Part shown: piece after piece, positions 1 to 12,175 of the stretch | How the letters are laid out: each line of letters opens with the position of its first letter | Position numbering within the stretch: the stretch's first letter is position 1 | Assembly: GCA_014529385.2 (NCBI GenBank) | Contig: CM043950.1 | Coordinates: forward strand, 64,810,935 to 64,870,934 | Direction of reading: 5' to 3' | Source of the DNA: Adiantum capillus-veneris | Taxonomy: Eukaryota; Streptophyta; Polypodiopsida; Polypodiales; Pteridaceae | DNA length: 60,000 nucleotides | Made by a program: the position numbers and the translations under genes | The notes under the pieces: generated by a model | The model's database searches: none | Told to the model about the DNA's origin: nothing | Seen by the model: only the letters and a program-made list of their open reading frames with translations

Positions 1-430
1 TCATACGCAAAGCACTTTTCCACATCCCCACATTACATTTTTGACCACTTTAGAGCGGTGCACGCATCACTGCAGATCATGCATCGTAACTAGACAGTTG
101 TTGCATGTCCCAAACTTCTCTAGTGGGATGAGAGTGCCCACACTTGTCGCTTGCATTATTTACATTCTAAAAAGCTCAAAAATATTCTCTAGAGCCAAAA
201 GAGGCCACCAAGAACCATATCCAAGGCCTCGATAACCTATCCAGGCATGTAGATGTGCCTGATTTTGCTGGCGAGTGAACCTGACTATTTACAATGTGTA
301 CACACTGCATCTTTTTTAAAAACTTAAAACCACTTTTCAAAGCTCCCAAATGCATGTATTTACATATTTTTGTACATATGATGATGCATATACATGCTAC
401 TTTGTACACGTGAAAAGCGGTCTATCATCA
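1..430 (-). repeat. Partial 3' LTR of the deleted gypsy element
   Basis: On the minus strand a purine-rich tract (AGAGGGTGGGCAA) lies directly before TGATGATAGACC at about 430. This resembles the PPT/LTR junction of the intact element at 53,106-53,130 (GGGGGAGGGCTAA then TGATAGCC). The LTR would run leftward out of the window. Its far end is not visible, so the assignment rests on the junction only. Confidence 0.45.
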
Positions 431-441
431 TTGCCCACCCT

Positions 442-861
442 CTAGGTGGAACATTTATGCTCAACCAAGAGACTATTTGCATCTGGAACCACATCCCTCA
501 CAATATCTTTCTTCAATCTATAACCATTTATTCTATAGCACAAACATTCCCCTGAAAATTTTTCCAACTCATATGTGCCATTAGGAAATACATGCTTCAC
601 TCTGTACGGACCCAACCATTTGTCCCTCAACTTCTTTTGAAAAGTTAAATTCAAGCGAGAGTCATACTTCATCACCAGATCTCCCTCTTTGATCCCTTTC
701 TCTGGTAGCCTCTTATTCATTTTCTCCATCCTTGTCTCTGCTTGTTGAAGATAATAATCACTGGCTTTCTCTCTATTCATTTGCAACAACTCTAGAGAAA
801 GAATTCTTTCCTGCAGCTTGTCATTATGTGAACCTTGATGGTGATCAAGACCATGCCCCAA
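442..861 (-). pseudogene. Ty3/gypsy integrase C-terminal fragment
   Basis: The reading frame matches the tail of plant gypsy pol. A basic helical stretch is followed by GDLVMKYDSR, then KWLGPYRVKHVF, then YRINGYRLKKD, which correspond to GDLVLR, W.GPY.V and NG..LK.Y of the integrase C-terminal domain. The homologous tail in the intact element is at 52,797-52,960 (VNGYRLKPYL). No catalytic core precedes it. The frame enters from the protease region at about 800-860 through the deletion junction. It is non-functional alone. Confidence 0.75.
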
Positions 862-1211
862 TCCTGCTTAGCACCAAGGTTTATAAGCTGTGGCCTCCCC
901 AAAATGATTGGATAAGCATTCTCACCCGCTTGCATCACATTGCAACAAACCAAGCACTCAATCCCTACGACTTCTATCTTCACATATTCATCTATCCCAC
1001 GACACCTTGCCTTTTTGAGGTTGGCCATTCTCATACGGATCGAAGCGTTCACTAACATCTTGATGCCTGCTTCCTTCATGATAGCCTTGATCATGAAACA
1101 TACCTGGGCACCACCATCCACATATGCTTGCACTTCTGTCTTCTTTCCCAACATAGCTTCATAAATTGGCACCATATCCATTGGGTGACTAACACTCAAG
1201 GATGAAACCAT
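800..1211 (-). pseudogene. Ty3/gypsy retropepsin (aspartic protease) fragment
   Basis: A retropepsin-like domain with active-site motif YVDGGAQVCFM and the downstream ILGRPQL flap/helix motif followed by QDWG. It parallels the protease of the intact element at 49.2-49.6 kb (LVDGGAQICIM ... ILGRPWL ... QDWESG). In a live element it would process Gag-Pol. Here it runs straight into the integrase tail, so the enzyme-coding middle of pol is gone. Confidence 0.8.
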
Positions 1212-1232
1212 GCTTTGATGATTTTCTTTTTT

Positions 1233-2618
1233 TTAAGGAAGGCACGTACTCACACACTTGGTCCACTGCCTCCTCAATTTAGCATTCAAAGCCACCAATT
1301 GACCAGATATTATATTTGCCTTTTGATTTCGTATATCATCAACAATATCATAGTCTTCAACAACTTGGCCAAGGGGGTAGTCCTTTGGACCTATTTTCCT
1401 TCCTCGTCGCCTCTTGCTACTCTCCGATTTGTCTTCTACTTTAGCCTTCCCTTTCCTTACTCTTGTTTCCCTCTCTTCTTCTGTCTCCTTCTCCTTGTCA
1501 TGCCTAGATCTCTTATTGGTCAAAACAACCACATCTTGATGCTCAAGGGTAATGATGTTGATAGATCTTCCTTATCCATTTGCAGGCAATGGTTGTGGTT
1601 GTTGTTGCGGAGGTGGTGCTTCTAGTGCCCGATCTTGATGTTTTTTTTCCCTCGACCACGTCCATATAAGGGGTATATCCCTCCTCTCTCTCTTGGTGGT
1701 TCAGGACAAGGTTCAGGACAATCAGTGGCGTAGTGACCCTCTTCATCACAATTATAGCATTTGCCTTGTAGCCCCCGTCCCCTACCTTTCCCGGCTGGCC
1801 GCTCTTCTCTTTGGTTTCTATTCATTATGTTAATTCTTAATTCTTGCAACAACTGACCAGCAAGATCATGCAAAACCCGCGCCGTAACGAGATCCGGACC
1901 TTGAACCACTCACTCAACTCTATCATCCGCTGCCACGGGGACCATTGGTTGCACCACAATTGACTCAGCATGTGTCATGCCTTGCTCCCACCTTCTCTTG
2001 AACTTCTTGCTCTTGGCCTCTGCAATTTCCAAAACTCTTTCAAATGTAGCAGGCTCCTCTTGATCGAGCTTCTCCCTTACACTTGGATGGAGACAATCCA
2101 TAAACTGATGTACTTTAAAGAAATCCCCTGGAGGTACTTGGGATGCCGCCTCCAATTTGCACCCAAAGTCCTTTGAAGTGTTGCAAAAACTCTTGAAAGT
2201 TAGCATCAACATCTTGCTGCAAACCTCTCAATTTTGTCGTTGCTTCTGTTGCAGTTAGTTTCTTTCCAAACCTATCAAAAATTGCATGCTTCACCTACTC
2301 CCATGTTTGCTTTTCCTCTTCCTCTAAACCTTCAAACCACTCACGAGCTTCTCCTTTGAGCGCAAGAGGAAATACATGAAGCTTTGCTTCGTCATTCACA
2401 ATGTGCATACCAAGCGTATGCCACTCGAAGTCCGCAATCCAGTCCTTCACATCCTCCTTCCCTGTGATGAACACTGTTCGACTATACCCCGTCCCTTTGA
2501 GGTCGCTTCTCCTTTGTGATAGTAATTCCATAAAAGTTGAAGTCTTGCACCTCAACCAACCACTTTTCTTCAATGATGTTAAAACTTCATAGCAAAATCG
2601 CTTCACCTGGGTGCACAA
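1233..2618 (-). pseudogene. Ty3/gypsy gag with CCHC zinc knuckle, frameshifted
   Basis: Several minus-strand frames join into a degraded gag. The N-terminal capsid-like part at 2,618-2,295 has VKDWIADFEWHT and GEAREWFEGL, the retrotransposon gag signature. A capsid C-terminal part lies at 2,212-1,910. The nucleocapsid knuckle CYNCDEEGHYATDC (C-x2-C-x4-H-x4-C) lies at about 1,720-1,770. A Lys/Arg/Glu-rich linker at 1,532-1,233 ends with a DFPLGQ-like segment (DYPLGQ) also seen in the intact gag (DFPLGH). Frameshifts and stops between pieces make it a pseudogene. Confidence 0.8.
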
Positions 2619-2639
2619 CCGAAAAATTTCCGCTCCCTA

Positions 2640-3183
2640 GCTGGTGGATCGCCAAAGGATGATGTTACGCTTGAACAATAAGGCCCAAAAATCATCAGAG
2701 TGAGTGCTTCTCAAAATCCATTTGCTTACCATTTTATTTGTAAGTCTAGATAGGTCTAAAAGTCCCAAACCTCCCTTGTCCTTTGGAAGGCAGCATGTTT
2801 CTCAAGCAACTTTTGAAACTTTGGACAATCAAGGTTTCCTCCCCATAGAAAATTCCTGAACAGAGCTATTGCTTTGGCCAATTGGTATTTAGCTGGTTGC
2901 GAGCAAGACAAAAAATAGATTAGAGAAGATAAAATGTAGCGATTTAGGATAAAAGCCCTGCTGGAGAGGCCCAAGTTTGATATCCTTGCCATCTATACAT
3001 CTTGTTTCTAATCTTTGAAATTACCCAATCCCATCTCTGGGTGAAAGTAACATTGAAGCCCATTGGTATTCCCAACAACCTGAATATTTTACCATCTTCC
3101 AACTCAATGCATCCAGCTAAATCAATGTAGAAAATTGTTGCAAAGCTCTTGAAATGGGTTTCGCTTAGCAGGGGTTTCACCAA
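2640..3183 (-). pseudogene. LINE (non-LTR) reverse transcriptase 3' fragment
   Basis: Two overlapping minus frames encode the conserved end of a plant LINE RT. FRLLGIPMGF and RWDWVISKIRNKMYRWQGY come first, then LSSRAFILNRYILSSLIYF (usually LSLAGR..L...VL.S...Y), then FRNFLWGG. After another shift comes a GGLGLLDLSRLTNKMVSKW-like stretch. Only the thumb and post-RT region survives; no YADD catalytic block is present. Frameshifts near 2,970 and 2,790 kill it. It is truncated at both sides. Confidence 0.75.
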
Positions 3184-3841
3184 ACCTCTTCAAAAATCTC
3201 CTCAAAAGCGAGGTATCGCCGAGAAGAGCTGGCTCCATTTCCCACACGACTACTATGTGCATCTCACCCATCCAGATTGCTTTGACCAGCTGAAATATTT
3301 ATGGCGGCGGGTTCAGGTCTTGAATGATTTGAACATTGAAGCTGCGACGATTTCAAGTGTCTTGTTCTTTAATCAAGTGCAGACCGGCCAGTACCCACGC
3401 CTGCAACAATCAAACTGGTCAGGGCCGCCTAGCCTCCTCCTAGTGACAAATACCTGCATGGCTGAACCTGCATACTAGTCGCTCGCCTTCGCCAGCGCTG
3501 CCACAGTGGCCACGTTGGACCACGGCTTCTCAAAGGCCACAGCGGCAGCGACGTACCGAGAGTGACCAATGCAGACTGCCTTTGTTTGATGTGCTCCATT
3601 AACCTCTTCCTCCCTCGACTCTCTTGAAGTGGCTCGGATTAAAGCGTGTCCAATGCAGACAACAGTACACGACTGCAAGGAGTAGCTGGTAAAGCTTGCA
3701 ACTAGAGAGCTTAGTCTCTGCGCCGGATCATCCTCAACAGTTGAGGCCGCATTTTGATGAACTCTCACCCTTTTTTTTTTGTTTAGTGCTTTGTACAAAT
3801 AAATGACTCAGCGAGCGTTCGTATTATTTGAACATTTTGTG

Positions 3842-3879
<38 letters not shown>

Positions 3880-4036
3880 TCAGTGAAGAAGAAGAAGCAG
3901 CTGAAAAAGAAGAGTATTTTAACGTCGTAGGAAACTATCCCAAGAGACCTTAAGACGAGGAGAGTTGAACTTAAGACCTGTTCTTCAAGAGTGTCCTTGA
4001 GTACATTTTATAACATGTACATTTAAAGCATTATCA

Positions 4037-4074
<38 letters not shown>

Positions 4075-4264
4075 TAACAAGTGCTCCATTGCTTTTCAAA
4101 TTATGTACACATTTAAAGCCCTATGCTCACGTGATGAAAAAAGATATAGAGATATACAGTTTTGGTGGAAGTGGTGTTGTTAAGGTCTAAAAGCTAGCAA
4201 GAGTCGTCAGCAATATTTGGGTTTAGAGAAGATAATATTTGACTTTTAGATTCTTCTAAATGGC
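3184..4264. other. Non-coding stretch with GA microsatellites
   Basis: No convincing gene. It holds (GA)n at 3,844-3,874 and 4,040-4,071, and one copy (3,917-3,953) of the TTTTAACGTCG..GGAAACTATCCCAAGA repeat that recurs at 10,368. Open frames at 3,149-3,478 and 3,475-3,798 lack recognisable domains. Confidence 0.6.
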
Positions 4265-4279
4265 TCAAAAAAGGGGACC

Positions 4280-4432
4280 TTCGACGTAAATTTCGACACA
4301 TCCCGTCGAAAAAACCGTCGATATACGCATCGCTACAAAAACGTCGTTATATGTGTCGATATACGCGTCGAAAGGTAATATTATCGACGCATATTTCGAC
4401 GGGCTTAGCGACGCATATAGCGACGACCATAA
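4280..4432. repeat. Left subterminal repeats of the CACTA element
   Basis: Clustered, diverged copies of (CC)GTCGATATACGC(A/G)TCG in both orientations. They share the motif with 9,268-9,440. Such subterminal arrays are the binding sites of the TNPA-type protein in En/Spm. The terminal CACTA itself is not seen outside them. Confidence 0.65.
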
Positions 4433-4719
4433 CATAAAAAAAATTCTTGGACAGAGGACAACCAACCTGGTCTGTGCCCAGTGAAAAGATGGACACAGCC
4501 ACAACCAGACTGCTTGTCCTCTGCTCAAGAAAGCGAGCAGCACCAAAATCAACCGTGCTCCCGCAAAAATTTTGACAGAGTTCCCTTCGTTTTTACATAA
4601 ACTTTTCAAAAAAAGCATATCATGTATACGCCTCCTACATGCTATCCATGTAGGATCTCACATGATATTTAAGGCCAATGAAAGAAATGAAATGAACTTT
4701 GTGCAAAACCATAACCGTA

Positions 4720-5090
4720 CCAACTTAAAACCATAACCATAACGAACTTAGTTTGTGCAAAACCATAACCAAATTAAAACCATAACCGGTCATAACCACT
4801 TTGATCAAAACCATAATGCAGATAACCATAACCATAAACAAAACAATAACCATAAGCATAACCAGAAAGTTAAACATAACCATAAACAAAACAAGAACTA
4901 TAACCATATCTATACGAGAATATGAGAAATAACCATGTCTATACAATGACAATGACAATGACAATAACCATAACCATAACCATAAGAGAAGCAATAACTG
5001 TCTGAACAATAACCATAACCATAACCATAACCATAAGAGAAACAATAACTGTCTGAACAATAACCATAACCATATATGTCTATACAAAAA
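4720..5090. repeat. Imperfect AACCAT hexamer satellite
   Basis: Irregular runs of AACCAT/ATAACC over about 370 bp, with short AATGAC runs. The two minus frames across it translate only as low-complexity sequence. It is not the plant telomere unit TTTAGGG. Confidence 0.75.
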
Positions 5091-5261
5091 AGAGACACAG
5101 AAGGGTGTCTGTGTCTCACAAAGCATATATATGAAATCCACTGATGTCTATGCGTCACAACCTGCACATAGGACAAGTCACAAAATTAGTATCGATATTA
5201 CTTCACATATACTTATTTAATCAAATCAACTCACACATATTAACGTCTCACCTCGAGCGAT

Positions 5262-6421
5262 CAGCGAGACTCTAAGGACTCCCAGTCTACAGGCTCTCCT
5301 GAAGCATCAAGATCATTCAATACTTCATAGATACCTCTGCGATATCCATATGTCTCCTCCTGGCGTGTCGGGGCTCGATGCATCGCAAGATTCTGCGTTT
5401 ATATAAAAATCAAATATATAAGAATACATGATTCATCACGTTTAAAAAAACGCCATAGCTAAGATTGGATTAGAAACTCACAAACTCATACTCAAAGGTG
5501 TCGAAGCCTCCGCTACCAAGATGAGATGTCCCCCTGGTCATCTATCGTATCTGCGCAGCCTGACGCTGCTATCTGAACCGCGTGTCCACTGTACGCTCAT
5601 CCTCCCTGATCTGCTGCCACGTCTCCTATGGGATGCCCGAAGGCTTCAGCGAGCCAGTCCTGAAAGCCTGCTGAGCTGCATCTCGTCAATGTTTCACGGT
5701 GTCCCGTGCAACACCCTTGATCCACCTCCTCGGAACAACCTTTGAACCTGGAGTAGGTTGGTACTCTCTCATGATGGTCTCCACTATATAACTGACTTTT
5801 TTCTCATCCTGGTCAGGCCAAGACGTCAGAATACTGGTCGAAAACTACAGCTCCGCGAGTTGGCGAATCCGCTGTCTCATCTCACTCCCGACTCTATCCA
5901 TGTCAACAGAACCATATGCCCATACAATATAGAGCTTGGAGGTACTAGGATCGTGTGCCCCCCAAGGTTTCCGAGGTGTGCCAAGAGGTGTGTCAAGAGG
6001 TGTGCCTGGGTAGGACGGGGGTCGTGAGCGAGGAGGGGTCGAAGCATCTGTGGACCCTCCTCCACAGCAACCACCACCTCCACCTGACGATCGCTGAGAT
6101 CGGCGAGTGCGCATGTGCTGCGGACGTACCCGCCTCTTCCGCACCTCTAGGTGTCGAAGCGGCCGTGATGGGAGACCTTGCAGGCGTTGTACCCATAGGC
6201 ATCCCTCCCCCCATAGGCGTCCCCCCCATAGGTGTCCCTCCCATAGGCGTCGGACCCTCGGGTGTGAAGCTCGGAGACGTAGTACCCGTGCCTCTGGCTA
6301 CCCAGTACTGAGAAGCCTCTGCCATCTGACTGGGCGTCATCCATGTGACGAAGCCCATAAATGCATCTGCACTCATAGAAGCGGGATCTGGAAACTGGTC
6401 TGCCATACTAAAGTCCTGCAC
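5262..6421 (-). pseudogene. Plant CACTA second transposase-like gene (Transposase_24-like)
   Basis: From an ATG near 6,400 the minus strand encodes MADQFPDPASMSADAFMGF, a Pro/Gly-rich region with tandem TPMGG (6,180-6,255) and TPLGTP/TPLDTP repeats, then RQRIRQLAEL. Further down, with stops, come VVPRRWIKGVARDTVKH, ETWQQIREDERT and TSHLGSGGFDTFEYEF. That layout resembles the plant transposase family that accompanies TNP2 in CACTA elements. A last exon-like piece (RQEETYGYRRGIYEVLNDL) lies at 5,262-5,395 after an apparent intron. Multiple stops make it non-functional. The family name is my recognition, not a search. Confidence 0.6.
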
Positions 6422-6513
6422 AAAGAAAGTAAAATAAAGCGTCAGAACACCTTTGTTTAAATTAACTTTAAACTTAATTTTAAATCAATGTCTTCACACA
6501 AACACTTATAGGC

Positions 6514-7664
6514 CTAGGCCTCAACGAGTGAGGCATCATCGATAAGATCTTGCACCGTATCATCGTCTATCTCTAATTGCAGACATAACTTTGCCCCAAC
6601 TCGTTTTGGCAGATTGTCTTCATCCATTGCATCTTCATCTACAAGTATCCAAACGCAAATTACGTGGTTCACTCTTAAAATGTGGCCATGTATCTTCAAT
6701 GTGCCTCCAGGCTTTTGAATCAGCGGGCACCCTAAATGTTGCGTCAATGGATCTATTCGTAGAATGCCACCGCATCAACTTTTTAATGTAACCACAACGA
6801 AACATGCTTTTTATCCTAGGAATAATAGGGAAATGCCGCAACACTTTAGCTGGCACTGTCTCGCCAACTGCATCTTGTTTGTAGCGCATTGCTCCGCACT
6901 TAGGACACGACAGACAATCTGCGAATTCATTGCGAAAAAGAATGCAATCATTTGGACATGCATGAATTTTGTTGTAGTCCAAGCCAACTGAGGTCAATAG
7001 TTGCTTTGTGTCTGGCCTGGAGGGGGGCATTTCATTGCCAGCCGGGAAAAGTTACTCCCGCAACAACCTGTTTAAGCCACATTAAATTAAAAAGCTCTCC
7101 AAGCACGTCACCGTTGCAATTGGAAAATCTCTTTTGTAAATTACGTACCTAAACAAAGCAGTGACGCTTGCATCTGACCACCCGTACATTGACTGAAGAT
7201 TCAAAAACGCCAGACAAGTACGAAGCACAGATATTTTGGCGCCTTCATAGATTGGTTGACATGCCAACTTCCTCAACATGTCTTCAGGAGATAGGCGCAT
7301 GGCTTTTGGTGCTGTTTCGTTAGCGTTCTCCTCGCTTGTCTGGAAGAAGGCATCCAACATCTCCTCCATGCCGCCGTCTTCTGTGTGTAAGCCCTTTTCT
7401 GCTTCCATCCTTGGCTCTATATTGGTTAGACCTTCACGCATAATCCTTTTTCTCTCTCTCTCTCTCAGATGTAGGTGCTATGTCGCAAAAATTAATGCCC
7501 GTTTCGTAGGAGTCGTATCGTAGATTCTGTACGGTTTCTCTAGCAAACTCTCCGTACTTGTGCACATGCTCATTACATATCCTATGCTTGCACAGGATTT
7601 GATACTTGCAGAGTGTGCACGAGCATGCAATCTTTTCCTCCATGTTAGTTGATGACGTTGCCAT
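6514..7664 (-). pseudogene. CACTA TNP2 transposase, N-terminal part
   Basis: The minus strand encodes a Cys-rich transposase-associated domain (IACSCTLCKYQILCKHRIC) at 7,664-7,470. An acidic linker with MREGLTNIEP follows at 7,441-7,082. The TNP2 signature lies at 7,030-6,635: LDYNKIHACPNDCILFRNEF, CPKCGAMRYK, PAKVLRHFPIIPRIKSMFR, KLMRWH and FRVPADSKAWRHID-like text. The catalytic part normally following NLRL is replaced by a short acidic tail, so most of the transposase has been deleted. Frameshifts separate the three pieces. Confidence 0.8.
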
Positions 7665-7915
7665 CTACAATGATTATGAATGTTGTTTTAATATAAATGC
7701 TCCTCACAATGTAAACTACCTCGCATTCTCTAGTCTTGCCCAATCTCCGTACACCTCGGTCTAGAGGTGTACAGAGATCAGGACCACCGGGTCAAAATCT
7801 CGTCTTTATTGGTCAAATCCTATATGGGTAGACACATACGTGCACTCCCAGGTGTACATGGCAATGCATGTAGCGGGCAAAACCCCTTTGCCTCTTTTAG
7901 TTCCATAGTTTCTTC

Positions 7916-8572
<657 letters not shown>

Positions 8573-9017
8573 CCTATCTCTCTACTGATCGAACGAGCGA
8601 CTGAGCTAGGGAGATCCAGACGCCCACGACTGCGGAGGCCAGACTACACAACATCGATAGAGGATGCATCAGAGGATCCAGGTCACTTTGGCTCGACATG
8701 CACAACACCCGGTCCGACTACTGACCATGGAGGAGATTGATGAGGTCGTCCAACGAACAGATGCTTGATCTCCTATGATCTACCTATCTCAGCTAGCTGT
8801 TTTAGCTGCTTAGTCCACACCCAACAGTTTAGGATTCCATAATATTTTATTTTGTCATTTTGTCATCTTGTTATTCTGACTTTGTATCAGATCCACCACA
8901 TTGTAACTTTCTGTTCTCATAGGTCACTTTGGCCTTTTGAAGACGTTAATATAACATTTCATTTCATTTCTCTCTTTAATTTCTCTTTCTTTAATTTTAA
9001 TTTACTACGCATACATT

Positions 9018-9019
<2 letters not shown>
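8573..9019. other. No gene seen between microsatellite blocks
   Basis: Unique-looking sequence inside the CACTA element with no convincing frame. Its 3' part (8,800-9,000) is T-rich and could be an old transcript end. Confidence 0.4.
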
Positions 9020-9085
<66 letters not shown>

Positions 9086-9137
9086 CACACACACACACAC
9101 ACACACGATGTACAGAGAGAGAGAGAGAGAGAGAGGG
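9020..9137. repeat. CT, CA and GA microsatellites
   Basis: (CT)n 9,021-9,082, (AC)n 9,086-9,107 and (GA)n 9,115-9,135 in direct succession, followed by a G-rich stretch. Confidence 0.95.
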
Positions 9138-9267
9138 GTTGGGGGTTGGGAGGGGGGAAGAGTTCCATAATACCTGCGCAACAGGTTTCGGCCAAGATCT
9201 GAGCGCGCGATTGAAGGCGAAAATGGCCCCTGCGCGAGGATTCTCCTTTTTTTTTCCCAATTTTTTA

Positions 9268-9459
9268 GCGTCGAAATGTGTGTCAATATACGCGTGGTAA
9301 TGTCCGTCGATATACGCGTGGAAAAGCATGCTTTGCCACCCGCATATCGACGGCTATTCCGACGCGTATATCGACGGGATAAAAGAACGTCGATATCCGC
9401 GTGGAAAGGTACGGCCGTCGATATATAGTGCGTCGATAACTTTGGGTTATGTTGTAGTG
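9268..9459. repeat. Right subterminal repeats and CACTA terminus
   Basis: Repeated GTCGATATACGCGTGG-type motifs in both orientations end in TTTGGGTTATGTTGTAGTG at 9,459, the inverted CACTACAACATAAC terminus. TTA follows (9,460-9,462), a candidate 3-bp target duplication, but the matching left copy cannot be located. Confidence 0.75.
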
Positions 9460-9747
9460 TTAGCAGGAATCTTATGAGATTCCCACCTACTGGCTTCCTT
9501 AAGCTTTCACTTCGAGGTGTGTTCCTGCCTAACCCCTTGCACAACACTCCGACCACCGCTTTGCCGTGATCCTTGGATGGTGCTCGCAGAGCTGTCGCCA
9601 CACCATCTGCACTTGCTCCTTCCCTAACAATCCTCTCTATCCTCCTCTGACAATTCTCCCCAACAACACATGCCTTTGTTTCACCCCTTGTTCGGTGCGA
9701 CCTTTTGCTCCCAGCTTAGTGAGAGCCCTCCCAGGCTCCCTGGCGCT

Positions 9748-9800
<53 letters not shown>

Positions 9801-10298
9801 GTGGGTAGTCTCCTGCCGCATCTCGTCCAGCTCCTCGCTCGTTTCGTCTCCTCTCCTGCCACGAAATGTCACCGCTCTTGCCTCCTTTTCAGATGCATCA
9901 CAAAAATCGAGGTTGTGTCCCAGCCAAGATGGAGAGAGAGACTCTCCTGCCTCTCGTGCCCTTGCCCTTCACTGTCGTGGCCTAGCCCACCCCCTTTCCG
10001 TCCATCTTCCACTGTTGCACAATCTGCGAGCTCACACCAACAGTGCTCAAGTTGTTGCATTAAAAAAAGCACATTTTTTGGGTTCCTTGCTTGGCGTGCG
10101 ACGCCTGCCACCCCTTCCCTCGTGTTTGTATTGCTTTGTCGCCATGCTGATCTCCACCTCCAAGCTCAGTCGCTCGTGTCGCATGCATGCCATCTGATGA
10201 TTCTCTCCTTGCGCGTATCTTGTGTGACTCATCCACAATTGGTACCTCCACTTTCTTCTACTCTCCTGGCCTACAACACTGGTTGTAGGGGAGGGAGG

Positions 10299-10340
<42 letters not shown>

Positions 10341-10967
10341 AGAAAAAGAAGAAGAAGAAGAAGAGAGTTTTAACGTCGCTGGAAACTATCCCAAGAAAAC
10401 CTTAAATATCTAGAGATATTAAACGTGGAAAGCAAGAAGTTTTTTCTTTTTGGTGTCCCCTTTTCCTTTTCCTCTTGAGCCCAAGCCTAGGGATCTCTAT
10501 GGATTCCATCCAATTCAAACGTTTGTACTATCTATTCTATTTTGTATCAAGTTTCATTTTATTTTTTTTTAGTTATGCAATCAAAGTACAATTTTTAGGG
10601 ATTAAAAATCTAAGTTAATGATTATGTATTACTTTTTTTTGGGTCAAAGGCTTATCTTCTAATTATTTTGTTCATTTAATGGTCGAACATTTAAGCATAG
10701 TAGTAAGAAGCTATAGAAAACCTAAGAACAGCTCAACATGGCATACTTTTTTACATAGGTTAATAGGATGTATCCTTATTGGCTCAATTCTCAATTGATT
10801 AGATAGAATCACTAGAGATTCTCTTACACTTAGCTCACTAAACCATTGCTTGCTCCCTTAGGTAGCGGCGATCGAGCTTGTGCACCATGTCCTACATATC
10901 AACCAGCACATGAAAAAGATTTTAACATCGTAAGAAGAATCCCATGAGGCCTCAAATATCTATCCTA

Positions 10968-11015
<48 letters not shown>

Positions 11016-11233
11016 ACTACACCAAGAAAGAAGAAGAGAGACTTTAACGTCGCAAGAGGAATCGCGAGATGCCTCAAAGATCTATCCGTCAATAAGAGCG
11101 AGTGAAAGAAAGAAATACACAGAGAGAAAGTCTGACTCAAGTTAAGGGGTGCCCTCCATGTGGCATCACCCTCATCCCTACTCTGATTTTCTCTTTAACC
11201 CATGATAAGTGTAATCTCTAGCGACGCACATCA

Positions 11234-11275
<42 letters not shown>

Positions 11276-11852
11276 CAATATGCCACCTTTGTCTTTTTCC
11301 TCCTCAAAGCCATGACAACACCTTTGACGACTCCACTCAAAAAAACACACCCAAAATCGTAGCCACATACTAGGATGAAACTTATGGAATCTTTTTTAAA
11401 AAAATTACATTCTACTTTGCCAATTATTAAACTTTTCAATACTAAGCTATTATTGACTTGTTCAATCCTTAAATATAAAGATCTTATTGAACTTTAAACT
11501 CTGATTTATCTCCAATGTGTAGTTTCCAAGAGAATATCTTTTAAATTGCTTTTAAATACTAGGCTCACATTAGGTCTACAAACAGTATATCTTTTTTGAG
11601 TTGCTCATATCGCTCATAAGATTTTGCTCATATAATGGTGAGCACCCAAAGTTTAGAGATAGGTAACCCTGCCTTCGAGCGTCAGCTTGCTTTCGGATCG
11701 CATTTTAACTCTACCACCGTGCCAATTGAGCCTTCGCGCAGTGTGCAAACAGTAAAAGGACAAGTACTCCCGCCACTTGCCGCATCCTCTTCTGCCTCGA
11801 TTTGTCGATGCAGATCTATCTCTACGCAGTGCTCATGTATCCTATCATTCTT
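9460..11852. other. Non-coding region with microsatellites
   Basis: No recognisable gene. It contains (AC)n at 9,751-9,796, (GA)n at 10,300-10,336, (GA)n at 10,972-11,011 and (CT)n at 11,241-11,272. Open frames at 9,670-10,373 are Ser/Cys-rich without a domain. Confidence 0.6.
10368..11088 (+). repeat. Dispersed TTTTAACGTCG repeat next to GA tracts
   Basis: Copies at 10,368-10,405, 10,920-10,966 and 11,043-11,088, with a fourth at 3,917-3,953. Each has TTTTAACRTCG, then GGAA..ATC(C/G)C.(A/T)GA, then a CCTTAA/CCTCAAA.ATCTA tail. Each lies beside a GA/CT microsatellite. Origin unknown. Confidence 0.6.
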
Positions 11853-12170
11853 TTCTATAGTTCAAATTTGAAAGGTCAATACTAAGCGAATAGGGGCCAT
11901 AGAACTGTATTTCGGGCTCTGATTCGCTTGGTACTTCCTATATCCTTGTAGTTGTGTTTTCGTTGTGCGGTTTGTAGATCTTTTATTCTTTTCTACACTT
12001 CAAATTTGCAAGGTCAATGCCAAGTGAATAGGGGTGTCAATACTGTATTTGATGCTCTGGTTTGCTTGATATTGACCATAATATTTGTAGCTATGTTTGA
12101 CACGTGGATCCCCTTGTGTGAAAGTAACATTCTCTCACATAATGTGGTTGTTTCTTCGTTATGCTGTTTG
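11853..12170 (+). repeat. Two direct-repeat units carrying an inverted-repeat motif
   Basis: Units beginning at about 11,853 and 11,990 share TTCAAATTTG.AAGGTCAAT..(C/T)AAG(C/T)GAATAGGGG. Each has a forward arm (11,874-11,896; 12,012-12,034) and a reverse arm (11,917-11,938; 12,055-12,077), so each unit could fold as a hairpin. The same arms recur at 13,089-13,251. Confidence 0.65.
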
Positions 12171-12175
12171 TAGAG

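Larger units (their letters stand above)
1..2640 (-). mobile_element. Internally deleted Ty3/gypsy retrotransposon
   Basis: Read on the minus strand the order is gag, CCHC knuckle, retropepsin, integrase C-terminus, LTR-like sequence. RT, RNase H and the integrase zinc finger and catalytic core, about 3 kb in the related intact element at 44.7-55.8 kb, are missing. The protease and integrase-tail frames meet at about 800-860. The 5' side ends against a LINE fragment near 2,640, so no 5' LTR is present. It is a dead derivative. Confidence 0.8.

Noticed and set aside
3475-3798. 107-codon minus frame
   Set aside because: No homology recognised, ends in a T-rich tract, and no splice or promoter context.
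4720-5090. Interstitial telomere
   Set aside because: The unit is AACCAT, not the plant CCCTAAA or a known variant, and it is irregular.
9083-9601. 172-codon minus frame
   Set aside because: Spans the CACTA terminus, subterminal repeats and microsatellites; no domain.
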